From positions 434,001 to 498,000 of the forward strand of contig NZ_SJPF01000003.1 of the NCBI RefSeq assembly GCF_007859755.1: a stretch of 64,000 nucleotides of DNA. Reading direction: 5' to 3'. The stretch comes from Blastopirellula retiformator. Its GTDB lineage: Bacteria > Planctomycetota > Planctomycetia > Pirellulales > Pirellulaceae. The notes below the pieces were generated by a model, which was not told where the DNA came from, did not search any database, and saw nothing but the letters and a program-made list of their open reading frames with translations. Numbering within the stretch: position 1 is the stretch's first letter; the number at the start of each line of letters is the position of its first letter. Made by a program: the position numbers and the translations under genes. Shown piece by piece: positions 43,249 through 52,924 of the stretch.

Positions 43249-44670
43249 TTATTGCAGCGACGGCGTGCCGGTCGGATCGCTGTCCTTGGGCTCCGTTTCG
43301 TCGGTCAGCGACGGACTTTTGGCGTCGTCCAGCGGGCTCATCGGGCCCACTTGGCCGATCTCTTCCATCGGGTCTTCCGACTCTTCGCTCGACTCTTCTT
43401 CCTTGGTCGCCGGCTTCTTGGCTTCGGTCGGCGAAGGTTGAACGATCACCGCCGGGGCGGTCGAGAGCGGAGCGTACTGCGTGATCGTCGTGCTCGGCAT
43501 GGTCGAAGGGACAATCACGGCGCCCGACGAATCGTAGGGAACCCGCATCGTCACGACGCGCGGAGTGCGTTTGACCATCTGTTGCTCGGTCCAGACCGGT
43601 TCCAGCTTGGTTTCATAGACGGTGCTGGTCTCGGCGACCCATTTCTGGACGCGAACCGGAGTCTGCTCCACCTTCTCTTCGTAAACCATCCGCGTCGAGG
43701 TGACCGGGACCTTGCGGACCACTTCCTCTTCGACCCAGCGGCAAACTTTGACCGGAACTTTGTTCTCGATCCGTTCGACCACCGGCTTGCGAACGGTGAC
43801 CGGGATCTGCTGAACCTGTTCGACCGATTCGTAACGGGTGGTCTGCATCGGAATCCGCTGCACCTGGATCTCTTCGTCGTAGCGGATCCGCTGCACCGGA
43901 ATCTGCTGCGTCACTTGCTGCGGCAAGTAGGTCGTGACCGGAACTTGCTGAGCGACGGTCGTCGGCACAACCGACTGGACGTTCTGATAGGTGCCGGGGC
44001 GTTGTTCCGGAACCCAGTGCAGACCAGCGCGATCGTACATCGGTCGACCGGTGGCCGGATCGATGTAGCTGGCGCCCGGCAGCCAACGGAGACGATTGCG
44101 GGTTGGGCCTGGTTCGTAGACCGTTTGGTTGACGACCTGGTTTTGCGTCACCATCTGCGTCTGCAGCGTGGTGCTGGGGGTGTACTGAACGGTCGTCTGC
44201 GTCTGCATGACCGTTTCGGTCACGGGGCGCTGCACGCGAACTTGCTGTTCGACATAGGTCGTTTCGCAAACGGGACGCAGCACGGTGGTGCGGCGTTCAC
44301 GCATTTCGGTCTCTTCGACGTAGCGGACCTGGTTGTAGCTTTGGTCCCGGATTTCTTCTTCCCAGACCGGCTTCATGACGCGGAAGCGTTCTTCGCGTTC
44401 GCTGGTTTCGGTGATCGGCTTGGCGACCGTATAGCGCCGCTCGCGCATTTCGGTTTCCCAAACCGGACGGTAGGTCGTCACTTCTTTGGGAACCTGGACC
44501 TGCTGATACTGCAGGCGGCGAACGGTGACCGGTTGGTCTTCGTAGACCGTTTTCTGAATGACCTTGTAGGCCGGTTGGCACGGGGCACAACTAGACTGAG
44601 CGAACGTCGGCGACACGACGGCCGCCACCAAGGGCGCCGTCAAAACGAATTTAGAGAACATGTGATTCAT
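43249..44670 (-). CDS. Secreted protein with repeated Val/Arg/Glu-rich short strands
   Basis: 473 residues. Signal peptide MNHMFSKFVLTAPLVAAVVSPTFA, then a Cys pair (SSCAPCQPAY). The body is built of many near-repeats of about 20-25 residues with the pattern V-x-R-P-V-x-E-T or V-x-K-P-I/V: TTYRPVWETEMRERR, YTVAKPITETSEREER, FRVMKPVWEEEIRD, TTVLRPVCETTYVEQQ, VRVQRPVTETVMQTQ; a second set follows (VPVTTYLPQQV, IPVTVRKPVVER). The middle holds a compact segment (RWLPGASYIDPATGRPMYD). The C-terminus is acidic (EEESSEESEDPMEE). It resembles planctomycete exported proteins of unknown role; extended beta strands are likely. ATG 44670 has GAGGAA upstream. Confidence 0.75.
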   Translation of the reverse strand: MNHMFSKFVLTAPLVAAVVSPTFAQSSCAPCQPAYKVIQKTVYEDQPVTVRRLQYQQVQVPKEVTTYRPVWETEMRERRYTVAKPITETSEREERFRVMKPVWEEEIRDQSYNQVRYVEETEMRERRTTVLRPVCETTYVEQQVRVQRPVTETVMQTQTTVQYTPSTTLQTQMVTQNQVVNQTVYEPGPTRNRLRWLPGASYIDPATGRPMYDRAGLHWVPEQRPGTYQNVQSVVPTTVAQQVPVTTYLPQQVTQQIPVQRIRYDEEIQVQRIPMQTTRYESVEQVQQIPVTVRKPVVERIENKVPVKVCRWVEEEVVRKVPVTSTRMVYEEKVEQTPVRVQKWVAETSTVYETKLEPVWTEQQMVKRTPRVVTMRVPYDSSGAVIVPSTMPSTTITQYAPLSTAPAVIVQPSPTEAKKPATKEEESSEESEDPMEEIGQVGPMSPLDDAKSPSLTDETEPKDSDPTGTPSLQ

Positions 44671-45184
44671 GGTTTCGGTTCCTCGACCGGGGGTCATCAA
44701 AACGACCAGAGGTGCTCTGGGCAAAGTCCCTCTCGCTTGACGAGCCGCGGCAAGTCCGTCGCCGGGCAGCCTTGTGGAAGGCAATTCCTACTACAAGATT
44801 GCCAAAATTCGGCGCCGGACACAAACAGATTATTTTGCGGCTCGGGTCGTCTAAACGCTGGAAAATCATACGTCGCTGGGATTTACGCGACTAGAAATTC
44901 TTTCAAGTTTTTCAAGCTGTCGACCGAGCGCCTTATCGCTAATTTCCGAGCAATCGTTGCAGCTTGTGATAGCAGCGCAGGCAACTCAACCCAATCGACA
45001 ATGTTTCGCAGAATCATCGCGCGTCGCCTTTCGTCAACACGCCGACGTGCGTCTCGCGCTATCGCAGCGATTGCGCAATCTCAACCGCACGAAATTCGAA
45101 TTCGGAGCGCCACAGAAGACGCGTGGAAAAAGAGAGCGTCAAAGGGACGTTTGGTTGCGTTTTGGCAACGTCGTCGCTTTTCCG
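44671..45184. other. 514-base gap with no supported gene
   Basis: Short frames are present on both strands (for example 44957-45229 plus), but they are Arg-rich, lack ribosome sites and match no family I know. A short hairpin GTTGC-caaaac-GCAAC lies near 45150-45170, after the transporter gene's stop on its strand, without a T-run. Confidence 0.4.
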
Positions 45185-46891
45185 CTACCGCAGCATCTCC
45201 ACCAGAATCGGCGCCAAGATCGTCACTAGGAACAGCGCGATCGGATAAGCGGCGACATACGCGATCACCGGTTCGGCGGCATCGGTCGCCGAAGTGATCG
45301 CCGCCAAGCCCGGCGTCGAAGTCATGCCGCCGCAAATCGCTCCCAGCGATTTCAGCAGTCGCAGCTTCAGCACAAAGTCGGCTAGCAAGAAGCCGACGGT
45401 CAGCGGGACGATCGCCACCGCCGCAGCGCCCACGCACAGCCAGATCCCTTGCGACTGCAGCACGGCCACAAAGTTGCCCCCGGCCGAGACGCCGGCGCTG
45501 GCTAGAAAGAGAGCCAAGCCTGCTTCCATCAACAGCATCCGGGCGCTCCGCGGCAAGTGTCCGGCGATTGGGCCAAGCCGACCAAAGTGTCCCAGGATCA
45601 GGCCGACGATCAGCGGTCCGCCAGCCAAGCCAAGTTGGATCGATTGATTGCCGATCGAAACTGGGATCATGCCCAGCGCGATCCCAAACAACAGGCCGAT
45701 CGCCAGCGACAAGATGTCGGAGTGATCGAGCGTGCTGGGGCGATGCCCAGCTAGACGTTCGACCTCGGGCCAACTTTCCGGCTCGCCGACGGCCGTTAGT
45801 TGGTCGCCAAACTCAATCGTCGTCATCGCCGAGGGAACGAACTCGACGTCGTACCGCCGTATGCGGGTGATCGTCACGCCGTAGGTCGACAGCAGATGCA
45901 GCTCTTTCAGCGACTTGCCGACCATCTCTGGCGAGGTGACCACGATATGCCGCCGTTGTCGTTCGGCGTCGAGCAGCAACTGGTCGGCGCCTTCGACTTC
46001 GGTGCCGAGCATGTCCATCACGGTGGCCAGGTTTTTCTCGGGGCCGACCAGCATCACTTGCTGACCGATCGTAAATTGGAAGTCGTGCGGCGTCGGACGC
46101 AACAGTTCGCCATCGCGAACCCGCGGCGTTTGGCAATTGGCCGCTTCCAGCATCGGAACGCCGCCGGGGCGTTTGCCAACGATCGCCGGATTACGGATCT
46201 CGACCAGCTTCCGCACGATCTGGGTCGCCGCCGCACTGGGATCGCCAGCCGTTGAAGACTTTAGTTCTCGTCCCAGCAGCTTCGGCAGCACCTGCACGAA
46301 GGCGACCACGCCGATGATGCCAAACGGATAGCCGACGCCAAAGCCGACCGCCACGTCGGGGCTGTCGGGGATCGCGGTGGTCAAAGCTCCCAAGGCGGGC
46401 GTGCTGGTCATCGCACCAGCAAACACGCCGCCGGCCAGTTCGGCCGGCAGGCCAAGCAGCTTGCCTACACCCCAGGCGGTCGTGGCGCCGCTAGCAACAA
46501 TCACCGCCCCCAGCATCGCCAGGCTGCGGCCATCCTGCACCAGCGAGCGGAAGAAGGTGGGGCCTGCCCCCAGGCCAACGCAGTAGACGAACGCCGCCAG
46601 GCCGATTTCTCCAGTCCCCCCAGGCACATGCAGCTGGAGGTGTCCCGCGACCAAACCTACAAACAGCACGCCTGCCGAGCCGAGCGTCAGCCCAAACAGC
46701 GAAACCTGACCTAGCAGCAGCCCGAGCGAGATGACCGCCGCCAGGACCAGGATGGCGGGCGCCCGGATTGGGGCTGGCGCGGCCTGAGCGTCGCCAGCGG
46801 CCGCCCAGACGGCGGTCGGAACGGTCAGAACCGTCGCGGCCAGCGTGTTCAGGACGATCAGAGTCAGGCAGCGGAGTTTGGGCGAAATCAT
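45185..46891 (-). CDS. AspT/YidE/YbjL-type transporter with TrkA-C domains
   Basis: 568 residues from ATG 46891. Two membrane halves, each starting with a duplicated antiporter unit (GEIGLAAFVYCVGLGAGPTFF; SARMLLMEAGLALFLASAGVSAGG) and containing AGAMTSTPALGAL and CGGMTSTPGLAAI, the hallmark repeats of this family. Between them are two RCK_C/TrkA-C-like modules (KLVEIRNPAIVGKRPGGVPM; RRHIVVTSPEMVGKSLKELHL). The family includes an aspartate:alanine exchanger; the substrate here is unknown. An alternative GTG start (46966) adds 25 residues without a signal. It is divergent from lepA. Confidence 0.88.
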   Translation of the reverse strand: MISPKLRCLTLIVLNTLAATVLTVPTAVWAAAGDAQAAPAPIRAPAILVLAAVISLGLLLGQVSLFGLTLGSAGVLFVGLVAGHLQLHVPGGTGEIGLAAFVYCVGLGAGPTFFRSLVQDGRSLAMLGAVIVASGATTAWGVGKLLGLPAELAGGVFAGAMTSTPALGALTTAIPDSPDVAVGFGVGYPFGIIGVVAFVQVLPKLLGRELKSSTAGDPSAAATQIVRKLVEIRNPAIVGKRPGGVPMLEAANCQTPRVRDGELLRPTPHDFQFTIGQQVMLVGPEKNLATVMDMLGTEVEGADQLLLDAERQRRHIVVTSPEMVGKSLKELHLLSTYGVTITRIRRYDVEFVPSAMTTIEFGDQLTAVGEPESWPEVERLAGHRPSTLDHSDILSLAIGLLFGIALGMIPVSIGNQSIQLGLAGGPLIVGLILGHFGRLGPIAGHLPRSARMLLMEAGLALFLASAGVSAGGNFVAVLQSQGIWLCVGAAAVAIVPLTVGFLLADFVLKLRLLKSLGAICGGMTSTPGLAAITSATDAAEPVIAYVAAYPIALFLVTILAPILVEMLR

Positions 46892-47089
46892 GGCGCGCTT
46901 TGTGTCGGCAGGGATGACCGGAAACGCCTCTACTGTAACGGGGGCGTCAACCGATGTCGTTGGCACAACATGACTTTCGGTCGCAGCTCCATTATCGGCA
47001 ATTGCGGGCGAATTGATTCGCCTAAGAAGCTTGGAGCGATCCCCGCGGCGGCTTCTACGTCCGCCTATCGGCTGAAACGGCCTGACGTG

Positions 47090-47095
47090 TATAAT
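47090..47095 (+). promoter_or_regulatory. Candidate -10 box of lepA
   Basis: TATAAT, 124 nt before the lepA ATG; no good -35 is visible. The remainder of the 46892-47218 gap shows no other feature. Confidence 0.3.
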
Positions 47096-47218
47096 GAATT
47101 GTTCTCCCCAATCGCCCGGGGAACGCTATGCGCCGGCAAGCTCTTCGCCCAGGCGTACTGCAGGAAAAACGTAACGCCCGCGGGGGAGTTGCGGCATTCA
47201 GTTTCGTACGGAACATCC

Positions 47219-49030
47219 ATGGCCTCGATCGACCAACAATACATTCGCAACTTCTGCATCATCGCTCACATCGACCACGGCAAGAGCACGCTCGCCGACC
47301 GTCTGATGGAAAAGACGGAGACGGTGACCTCGCGAGAAATGAAAGAGCAGCTGCTCGACGGGATGGAGCTGGAGCGGGAGCGCGGCATCACGATCAAAGC
47401 GAAAGCGGTCGCGATGCGCTATAAGTACAAAGGGAAAGAGTACGAACTGAACCTGATCGACACCCCAGGCCACGTCGACTTCCAGTACGAAGTCTCTCGG
47501 TCGCTTAGCTGCTGCGAAGGCGCCGTGCTGCTGGCGGACGCATTCCAAGGGGTCGAAGCCCAGACGGTCGCCAACGCCTATCTAGCGCTCGACCATGACC
47601 TGAAGATCATTCCCTGTTTGAGCAAGATCGACCTCAATCATGCCCGTCCGAAGGAAGTGATCGAGGAAATGGAGCAGACGCTTGCCGTCATGCCCGACGA
47701 AGTCCAGGCGATCAGCGGCAAGACCGGCGCCGGCGTTGAAGACCTGCTCGAAGCGATCATCGAAAACGTTCCGCCCCCGACCGGCTCGCGCGACGATGTG
47801 TTGCAGGCGATGGTCTTCGACTCGCACTACGACAAGTTCCGCGGCGCAGTCACCTACGTCCGCGTCATGAACGGTCGCGTCAAAAAGGGAGACAAGATTC
47901 GCTTCATCAAGGGGGAAACGACCCACGATGTGATCGAAGTCGGTCAGTTCGCGCCTCAGCCGCGGGCCTGCGACGAGCTGTGCGCAGGCCAGGTCGGTTA
48001 CATGATTTGCAATATCAAATCGCTCGAACTGGTCAACATCGGCGATACGATCAGCATTCCTGGTCCCGACGCCGCGACGCCGCTGCCCGGTTATCAAGAG
48101 CCGAAGCGGATGGTCTTTTGCGGGCTCTATCCGTCTGACGGTCAAGACTTCGAGCAACTGCGCGAGGCGCTCAACAAGCTGCGGATCAACGATCCGAGCT
48201 TCGTCTTCGAGCCGGAAACGAGCGACGCGCTGGGCTTCGGTTTCCGCTGCGGCTTCCTCGGTCTGTTGCACATGGAGATCGTGCAGCAACGGCTCGAGCA
48301 GGAGTCGGACGTCGACCTGGTGCAGACCGCGCCGAACGTCACCTATCGCATCATCAACAAGAAGGGTGAAGAGGTCGAGATCCACAAGCCGCAGGATGTG
48401 CCGGACTCGGGTGAGATCGAGACCTTCCTGCAGCCGATTGTTCGCGTCAGCTTGCTGCAACCGGCCGAGTACATCGGCCCCGTGATGCAGCTTTGTACCG
48501 AACGCCGCGGCGTGCAAGTGCGGACCGAATACCTCTCGCCGACCCGCGCGATGCTGGTTTACGATCTGCCGCTGGCCGAAGTGATTTACGACCTGCACGA
48601 CAAGCTCAAGAGTGCGACCCGCGGCTACGGCACGATGGACTACGAAGTCCGCGACTATGTCCCGGCCGATTTGGTCCGTCTTGATATTCTCGTCAATGGC
48701 AAGCGGGTCGACGCCCTCTCGATCATTTGCAACCGGGCCGACGCCGACCGTCGCGGTCGGGCGGTGGTCAAGAAGTTGCGCAGCGAGATCGACCGTCACA
48801 TGTTCGAGGTCGCCCTGCAGGCGGCGATCGGCACGCGGGTCATCGCTCGTGAAACGGTTAAAGCGCTCGCCAAGAATGTGACCGCCAAGTGCTACGGCGG
48901 CGATATCTCGCGGAAGCGCAAGCTGTGGGCCAAGCAGAAGGAAGGTAAGAAGCGGATGAAGTCGATCGGCTCGGTCGACATCCCGCAGAAAGCCTTTATG
49001 GCGGTTCTGGAAACGGGCGACGACAAGTAG
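47219..49030 (+). CDS. lepA: Translation elongation factor 4 (LepA)
   Basis: 603 residues, typical for LepA. G1 AHIDHGKST, the switch region RERGITIKAKAV, G3 DTPGHVDF, G4 SKIDL. The C-terminal LepA-specific domain is present (RRGRAVVKKLRSEIDRHMFE, VIARETVKALAKNVTAKCYGGDISRKRKLWAKQKEGKKRMK). A GTPase that helps ribosomes during stress or initiation. The frame is open to 46970, but the family starts at MASIDQQYIRNFCI, so ATG 47219 is chosen. A long antisense frame (47582-48799) is a shadow. Confidence 0.97.
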   Translation: MASIDQQYIRNFCIIAHIDHGKSTLADRLMEKTETVTSREMKEQLLDGMELERERGITIKAKAVAMRYKYKGKEYELNLIDTPGHVDFQYEVSRSLSCCEGAVLLADAFQGVEAQTVANAYLALDHDLKIIPCLSKIDLNHARPKEVIEEMEQTLAVMPDEVQAISGKTGAGVEDLLEAIIENVPPPTGSRDDVLQAMVFDSHYDKFRGAVTYVRVMNGRVKKGDKIRFIKGETTHDVIEVGQFAPQPRACDELCAGQVGYMICNIKSLELVNIGDTISIPGPDAATPLPGYQEPKRMVFCGLYPSDGQDFEQLREALNKLRINDPSFVFEPETSDALGFGFRCGFLGLLHMEIVQQRLEQESDVDLVQTAPNVTYRIINKKGEEVEIHKPQDVPDSGEIETFLQPIVRVSLLQPAEYIGPVMQLCTERRGVQVRTEYLSPTRAMLVYDLPLAEVIYDLHDKLKSATRGYGTMDYEVRDYVPADLVRLDILVNGKRVDALSIICNRADADRRGRAVVKKLRSEIDRHMFEVALQAAIGTRVIARETVKALAKNVTAKCYGGDISRKRKLWAKQKEGKKRMKSIGSVDIPQKAFMAVLETGDDK

Positions 49031-49062
49031 TCCGCTTCGCCCTGCCCTGTCGTCAAAATATT

Positions 49063-49239
49063 GGTTGGCCCCGATAACATCGGGGCGACTCAGCCGTAGG
49101 AGGCATCACTCCCCGGCTGAAAGTCTCTGGGCGGTGCGCTTGCTCAAACGGGGTTGAAGCCGCCGGTTTTCGACAGCCCGCGGGCTGATGCCTCTTGTCG
49201 ACTTTGTCGACCCTGATAGCGGAGCTATCGCGGCTAACC
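49063..49239. repeat. Diverged REP-like element downstream of lepA
   Basis: About 177 bp from GGTTGGCC to GGCTAACC. Left hairpin CCCCGAT-aac-ATCGGGG; GTAGGAGGCATC is answered by GATGCCTCTTG near the right end; then GTCGAC-ttt-GTCGAC and GATAGC-gga-GCTATC. Clearly the same build as the 185-bp elements, but more changed. It fills the space between the convergent lepA and FkbM genes. Confidence 0.72.
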
Positions 49240-49252
49240 TAGTAGGCGTCGC

Positions 49253-50032
49253 TTACGCCGAAACGGGGTACGACTGCGGATGACGAACGGCGGTAGGTTG
49301 CATTTTCGTCGACGTGACTGCGGCCGGGACGAAGAAGTAGTTGCGATGAGCGCAAATCTTCTTGCGGAACGCTGTGGTCTTGTACTGCTTGGCGTCGTAA
49401 CGCTTGCCGGCGTTGAAGAAATAACCGGCGTAGCCAAGGCTCGCCAAATAGTCGAAGAGTCCGGTCTGTTCAATTTGGTCGTTGAACGCTTCAAACAGAA
49501 GCACTGGCTTGTGACGGCGAAGCGTTTCCTCGGCGCCTTGGAAGACTTGCATTTCGTGCCCTTCGACATCGCACTTGATCACGGCGATATCGCTGACCTG
49601 ATGTTTGCGGCAATAGTCGTCTAAGCGGGTCAGCTTGCCAAACCCAGGCGGAATCTCGGCCGAAGTGGCCGGGGTCGTTTCGCCGGTGACCTGCGCCCCG
49701 GTCGAGCCTGGATAGTTTCGGTTAATCTGAATCAACCCATCGCGGTTGGAAAGTCCCTGCATCACGACTTCGACGTTGCGCAGCGAGCTGCGACGCTTGA
49801 ACCCTTCCAGGGCGTCGTGTAGTTCCGGCTGTAGCTCAAAGCCGATCACTTTCCCTTGTGGGCCGACGAACTTGCTAAGCCAGTAGCAGTAGATGCCGCG
49901 GTTGGCGCCAATGTCGATCGCGGTCCGCCCTTTCAGGTCGAGACGCGCAAGTTCGGCGATGTCCGCCGCCTCGCTCCGCAAGCGATAGCGCCAACAACGG
50001 GCCAACATATGCAGGTGCTGAAACAACGTCAT
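49253..50032 (-). CDS. FkbM family methyltransferase
   Basis: 259 residues. SAM motif I TAIDIGANRGIYCYWLSKF, then FELQPELHDALEG, and the FkbM hallmark TRLDDYCRKHQVSDIAVIKCDVEGHEMQVFQGAEETL. It should transfer a methyl group to a hydroxyl of a sugar or lipid. I start at ATG 50032 because AGGAG lies 8 nt ahead; a nearer ATG (50041) abuts the ribosome site, and the much longer frame upstream overlaps the neighbouring gene's end. Last gene of a minus-strand envelope group (125-nt gap), so the likely substrate is a surface glycan. Confidence 0.88.
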   Translation of the reverse strand: MTLFQHLHMLARCWRYRLRSEAADIAELARLDLKGRTAIDIGANRGIYCYWLSKFVGPQGKVIGFELQPELHDALEGFKRRSSLRNVEVVMQGLSNRDGLIQINRNYPGSTGAQVTGETTPATSAEIPPGFGKLTRLDDYCRKHQVSDIAVIKCDVEGHEMQVFQGAEETLRRHKPVLLFEAFNDQIEQTGLFDYLASLGYAGYFFNAGKRYDAKQYKTTAFRKKICAHRNYFFVPAAVTSTKMQPTAVRHPQSYPVSA

Positions 50033-50157
50033 GGGGTTCATCTCCTGGCCGGCGCAAAACATGCAATTTGCAACGCCCCCATACGTATGGGGCGACGGCG
50101 GATAGTAGAGATTGCCCCTAATCGCGTCTAGCCGACTTTCGTCGTTTATGACGAAAA

Positions 50158-51756
50158 TCAGCGGGTTTGAGCTTCGCCGTCGCGATTGGCGACCAGCGTC
50201 TGGTTTTGGGGACCAGGCCAATAAGCGAAGTTCTCGGCGCGGTAGAGGTCGAACTCATGCTTCCGCGTTTCGTTGATCGCCACCGTCACGCGGCCAATCT
50301 TGGTCACGCTCGAGAACGCCGCCGCTAGCTCGGGCGGAACATGCTGATAGACCGGCGTCACCAACACCGCCGTGCGGCCGGCAACTTGCGTCGGACCACC
50401 CCAGACGTCGTACTGCGACATCACCTGGTCGTCCGCTTTCCAGGCATAGACCCGCGGCTGATTCGGCAGATAGAAGGCCAACTCGGCGGTCGACACGCGC
50501 CCCCCGGTGGTGATGATCAACGCGTCTTCGATGCCTGCTTGTTCGATCTCTTCTCCCACGATCTGCCCCAGTTGTTCCCAGCCGCGCAGTCGGACGATCG
50601 GGTCAACCTTGCTGCCGACCAGGCCAAACATGCCCAAGGCGAACGGCAGCGCGTAGGTCGCGAGCGTAAAGATGGCGCCGGCGACGACGGCCCGGCGGAT
50701 ATGAAACGCCCCCGCCGCCAACGGAAACGGAATCTCGGCCTTTTTCAGCGCCCAACCGACGCACAAGATAATCCCAGCCGGAAAGACGGGCGCCGGCCAG
50801 TTCAATTCAATGCGTTGTTTCAGGCTGAGCAAAACGATCAGCATTAACGGGATGGCGCTAAAGCACAGCAGGTATTGTTCGCGGCGATCGAGCGAGCGGA
50901 TTGACAATAACCCTGTAAACGACAGCGACGCGAACAAGAAGAACGTCACCGGCGAGACGACGCCAAACAGACCGCCGATAAATTCGAGCGCCAGCGAGAT
51001 CCGCTTGACCGGGCCAAACGGCTCGGCCTGGAAATGTTCGGAGGTATGCTGCGCGGTGATCCAATCGTGCTGGGCGTTCCAGATGATTACCGGCGTCAAA
51101 AAGGCGAGCGCGGCGATCGCGCAGAGCCACAAGCCGGGACGCACCAGCTGCCCGCGATCTTTGCGGCTAATCAGGATGAACAGCCCGCCGAGCGCCAAAA
51201 AGCCAAAGGTCGTTTGTTTCGAGAGCAGCCCCAGACCAATCGCCAGCGCGGTCAGCGGAAACCAAATCCACGTTTTCGAGTCTTCTTCCAGCGCTCGCCA
51301 GAAGAAGTAAAGGGCCGCGACCCAGAAAAACAGGAACGGCGCATCGATCGTCATTAGCAGGCCCAGCGCCGCATTGCCAGGCGTCAGCGCCGACAGCAGC
51401 ACGGCGAAGAAGCCGCACTGGGAGTTGAACATCCGTTCGGCCAGCAGGAAGACGAACAGCAGGCCCAACGTTCCCATCACCGCAGCCGGCAAGCGGACCG
51501 CCAGTTCGGTATCGCCAAAAACGCTGGTCGACAGCGCAATGATCCAGGCGATCATCGGCGGCTTGCTGTAATAGCCCCAGTCCAATTGCCGCGACCAATC
51601 CCAGTAATACGCTTCGTCGTGAACCAGGTCGAGCGGTACGAAGGCGGTATAGAGGATGCGGAACGCGAGCAGCCCAGCGATCAACAACCAGGTCGCTTTG
51701 CGCCAGGGGAAGGTCGCTTGTTCGGTCGCAGGAACATCCATGTTCGTCGCGGTCAT
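50158..51756 (-). CDS. GT39/ArnT-like membrane glycosyltransferase
   Basis: 532 residues. About 11 TM helices in a GT-C fold with the family signature near the N-terminus: LDLVHDEAYYWDWSRQLDWG, YYSKPPMIAW (the acidic DE pair is the expected catalytic site). A C-terminal periplasmic part (GRVSTAELAFYLPNQPRVYA) follows. It moves a sugar from a polyprenyl-phosphate to a lipid or protein. Directly after the LptF/G permease (13 nt), so modification of an outer-membrane lipid is a reasonable guess. Confidence 0.88.
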   Translation of the reverse strand: MTATNMDVPATEQATFPWRKATWLLIAGLLAFRILYTAFVPLDLVHDEAYYWDWSRQLDWGYYSKPPMIAWIIALSTSVFGDTELAVRLPAAVMGTLGLLFVFLLAERMFNSQCGFFAVLLSALTPGNAALGLLMTIDAPFLFFWVAALYFFWRALEEDSKTWIWFPLTALAIGLGLLSKQTTFGFLALGGLFILISRKDRGQLVRPGLWLCAIAALAFLTPVIIWNAQHDWITAQHTSEHFQAEPFGPVKRISLALEFIGGLFGVVSPVTFFLFASLSFTGLLSIRSLDRREQYLLCFSAIPLMLIVLLSLKQRIELNWPAPVFPAGIILCVGWALKKAEIPFPLAAGAFHIRRAVVAGAIFTLATYALPFALGMFGLVGSKVDPIVRLRGWEQLGQIVGEEIEQAGIEDALIITTGGRVSTAELAFYLPNQPRVYAWKADDQVMSQYDVWGGPTQVAGRTAVLVTPVYQHVPPELAAAFSSVTKIGRVTVAINETRKHEFDLYRAENFAYWPGPQNQTLVANRDGEAQTR

Positions 51757-51769
51757 ATCTGTCAGTCGC

Positions 51770-52912
51770 TTAATTGCGGTTTAATTTCCACAGTAACAAT
51801 CCACCGATCGCCAACAGGACGACGTCGGCTAACCAGACCGAATACGGGGCGAACACTCCATCGCGCGCCAACGTTTCGCCGGTAACCAGCAGCGGATAGT
51901 AGACTCCTAAGATCGGCAGGAAGCAGAGGAAGAACGTGGTGACGTTGTCGCTCGTCTTCCGCCACATCGCCACCGGAATGCCGACGCACGCGAAACAAAA
52001 ACAACCGAGCCCGTTAGAGAGCCGGCGTTGTCGTTCCGCCTGAAGTCGCCAGAGCCGTTTCTGATGCGCTTCGGCCTGATGGGCGACCGCGTCAGGATCG
52101 CCTCCCATTTGCAGCGAGTAAATCGTGTCTTCCAGCAGCTTCGCCTCGCGAGCAATCTGGCTCGGGATGTTTTTTAGCATCAGCGCCGCAGGGGACGCGC
52201 TGTTCAAGTCTTGTTCCAGCGTCCCCAATTGCGTGATTTGTTGGACGAACGGTTCGGCCTGCCAAAAGCTGTGGTCGTCGCTCGTCTCGATGAAGCTGTT
52301 GCGGCAGACGACCTGCAGCGCGCCAGTCTCCGGATTCGATTCGAGCTGGGCTTCTTCGGCGGTCAGGGTCACTTCGGGACCGCCGTCGGACGGCTGCACG
52401 GTGATGAACGGCTCTAGCAACCGGCGGCCTTCGACCCCTTTCACCCGAACCGAAAAGCCCCGCATGGCGAATGACTTTTGCGTTCGCAACATGCTGTAAG
52501 CGGTGTCGTCGAGCGATTGGATGATGATTCGGTGCATGTTGGGCCGCGACCAGCCGGCGCAGATGTCGTACAGGCCAAACGTGACGAAGCTCAAAGCGTA
52601 CGTGGCGACCAGCACCGGCCAGATGATTTCGATCGGGTTGATGCCGGCCGATTTAAGCGCGACGACTTCGTTGGAGGCCGACATCCGGCCGAAGACGGTG
52701 CAGATGGCGAATAACAAACAGCCAGGAATCGTAAACCGGAGCATCTCCGGCACGAAATAGGGCATCATCCCTAGGATAATGCTCGGCGGAAGTCCCTTTT
52801 TCAGACCTTCGTTCACACCGCCCCCCACCACCATCAATAGAACGCTGGCGATCAGGCAGAGTGCGAAGATCTTAAAGACCTCCCACACGACGTACGTTTG
52901 AATCGTCCTCAT
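51770..52912 (-). CDS. LptF/LptG family permease (YjgP/YjgQ)
   Basis: 380 residues: N-terminal TM helices (IFALCLIASVLLMVVGGG, with PYFVPEMLRFTIPGCLLFAICTVFGRMSASNEVVALKSAGI, split here only by reading), a large periplasmic beta-jellyroll middle part, and three C-terminal TM helices (GCFCFACVGIPVAMW, LPILGVYYPLLVTGETLA). The string MSASNEVVALKSAGI is the family hallmark. It forms the inner-membrane part of the lipopolysaccharide exporter with LptB. Only one permease gene is here; the second subunit must lie elsewhere. 12 nt after the PAP2 gene, 13 nt before the GT39 gene. Confidence 0.92.
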   Translation of the reverse strand: MRTIQTYVVWEVFKIFALCLIASVLLMVVGGGVNEGLKKGLPPSIILGMMPYFVPEMLRFTIPGCLLFAICTVFGRMSASNEVVALKSAGINPIEIIWPVLVATYALSFVTFGLYDICAGWSRPNMHRIIIQSLDDTAYSMLRTQKSFAMRGFSVRVKGVEGRRLLEPFITVQPSDGGPEVTLTAEEAQLESNPETGALQVVCRNSFIETSDDHSFWQAEPFVQQITQLGTLEQDLNSASPAALMLKNIPSQIAREAKLLEDTIYSLQMGGDPDAVAHQAEAHQKRLWRLQAERQRRLSNGLGCFCFACVGIPVAMWRKTSDNVTTFFLCFLPILGVYYPLLVTGETLARDGVFAPYSVWLADVVLLAIGGLLLWKLNRN

Positions 52913-52924
52913 ATGCGGAGCGGA

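Noticed and set aside
43252-45297. 681-codon open frame on the plus strand
   Set aside because: Antisense to the repeat-rich secreted protein for most of its length. The Arg/Asp/His composition is typical of a shadow frame, and the minus-strand gene has a signal peptide, ribosome site and terminator.
47582-48799. 405-codon minus-strand frame
   Set aside because: Shadow of lepA; no motif or ribosome site.
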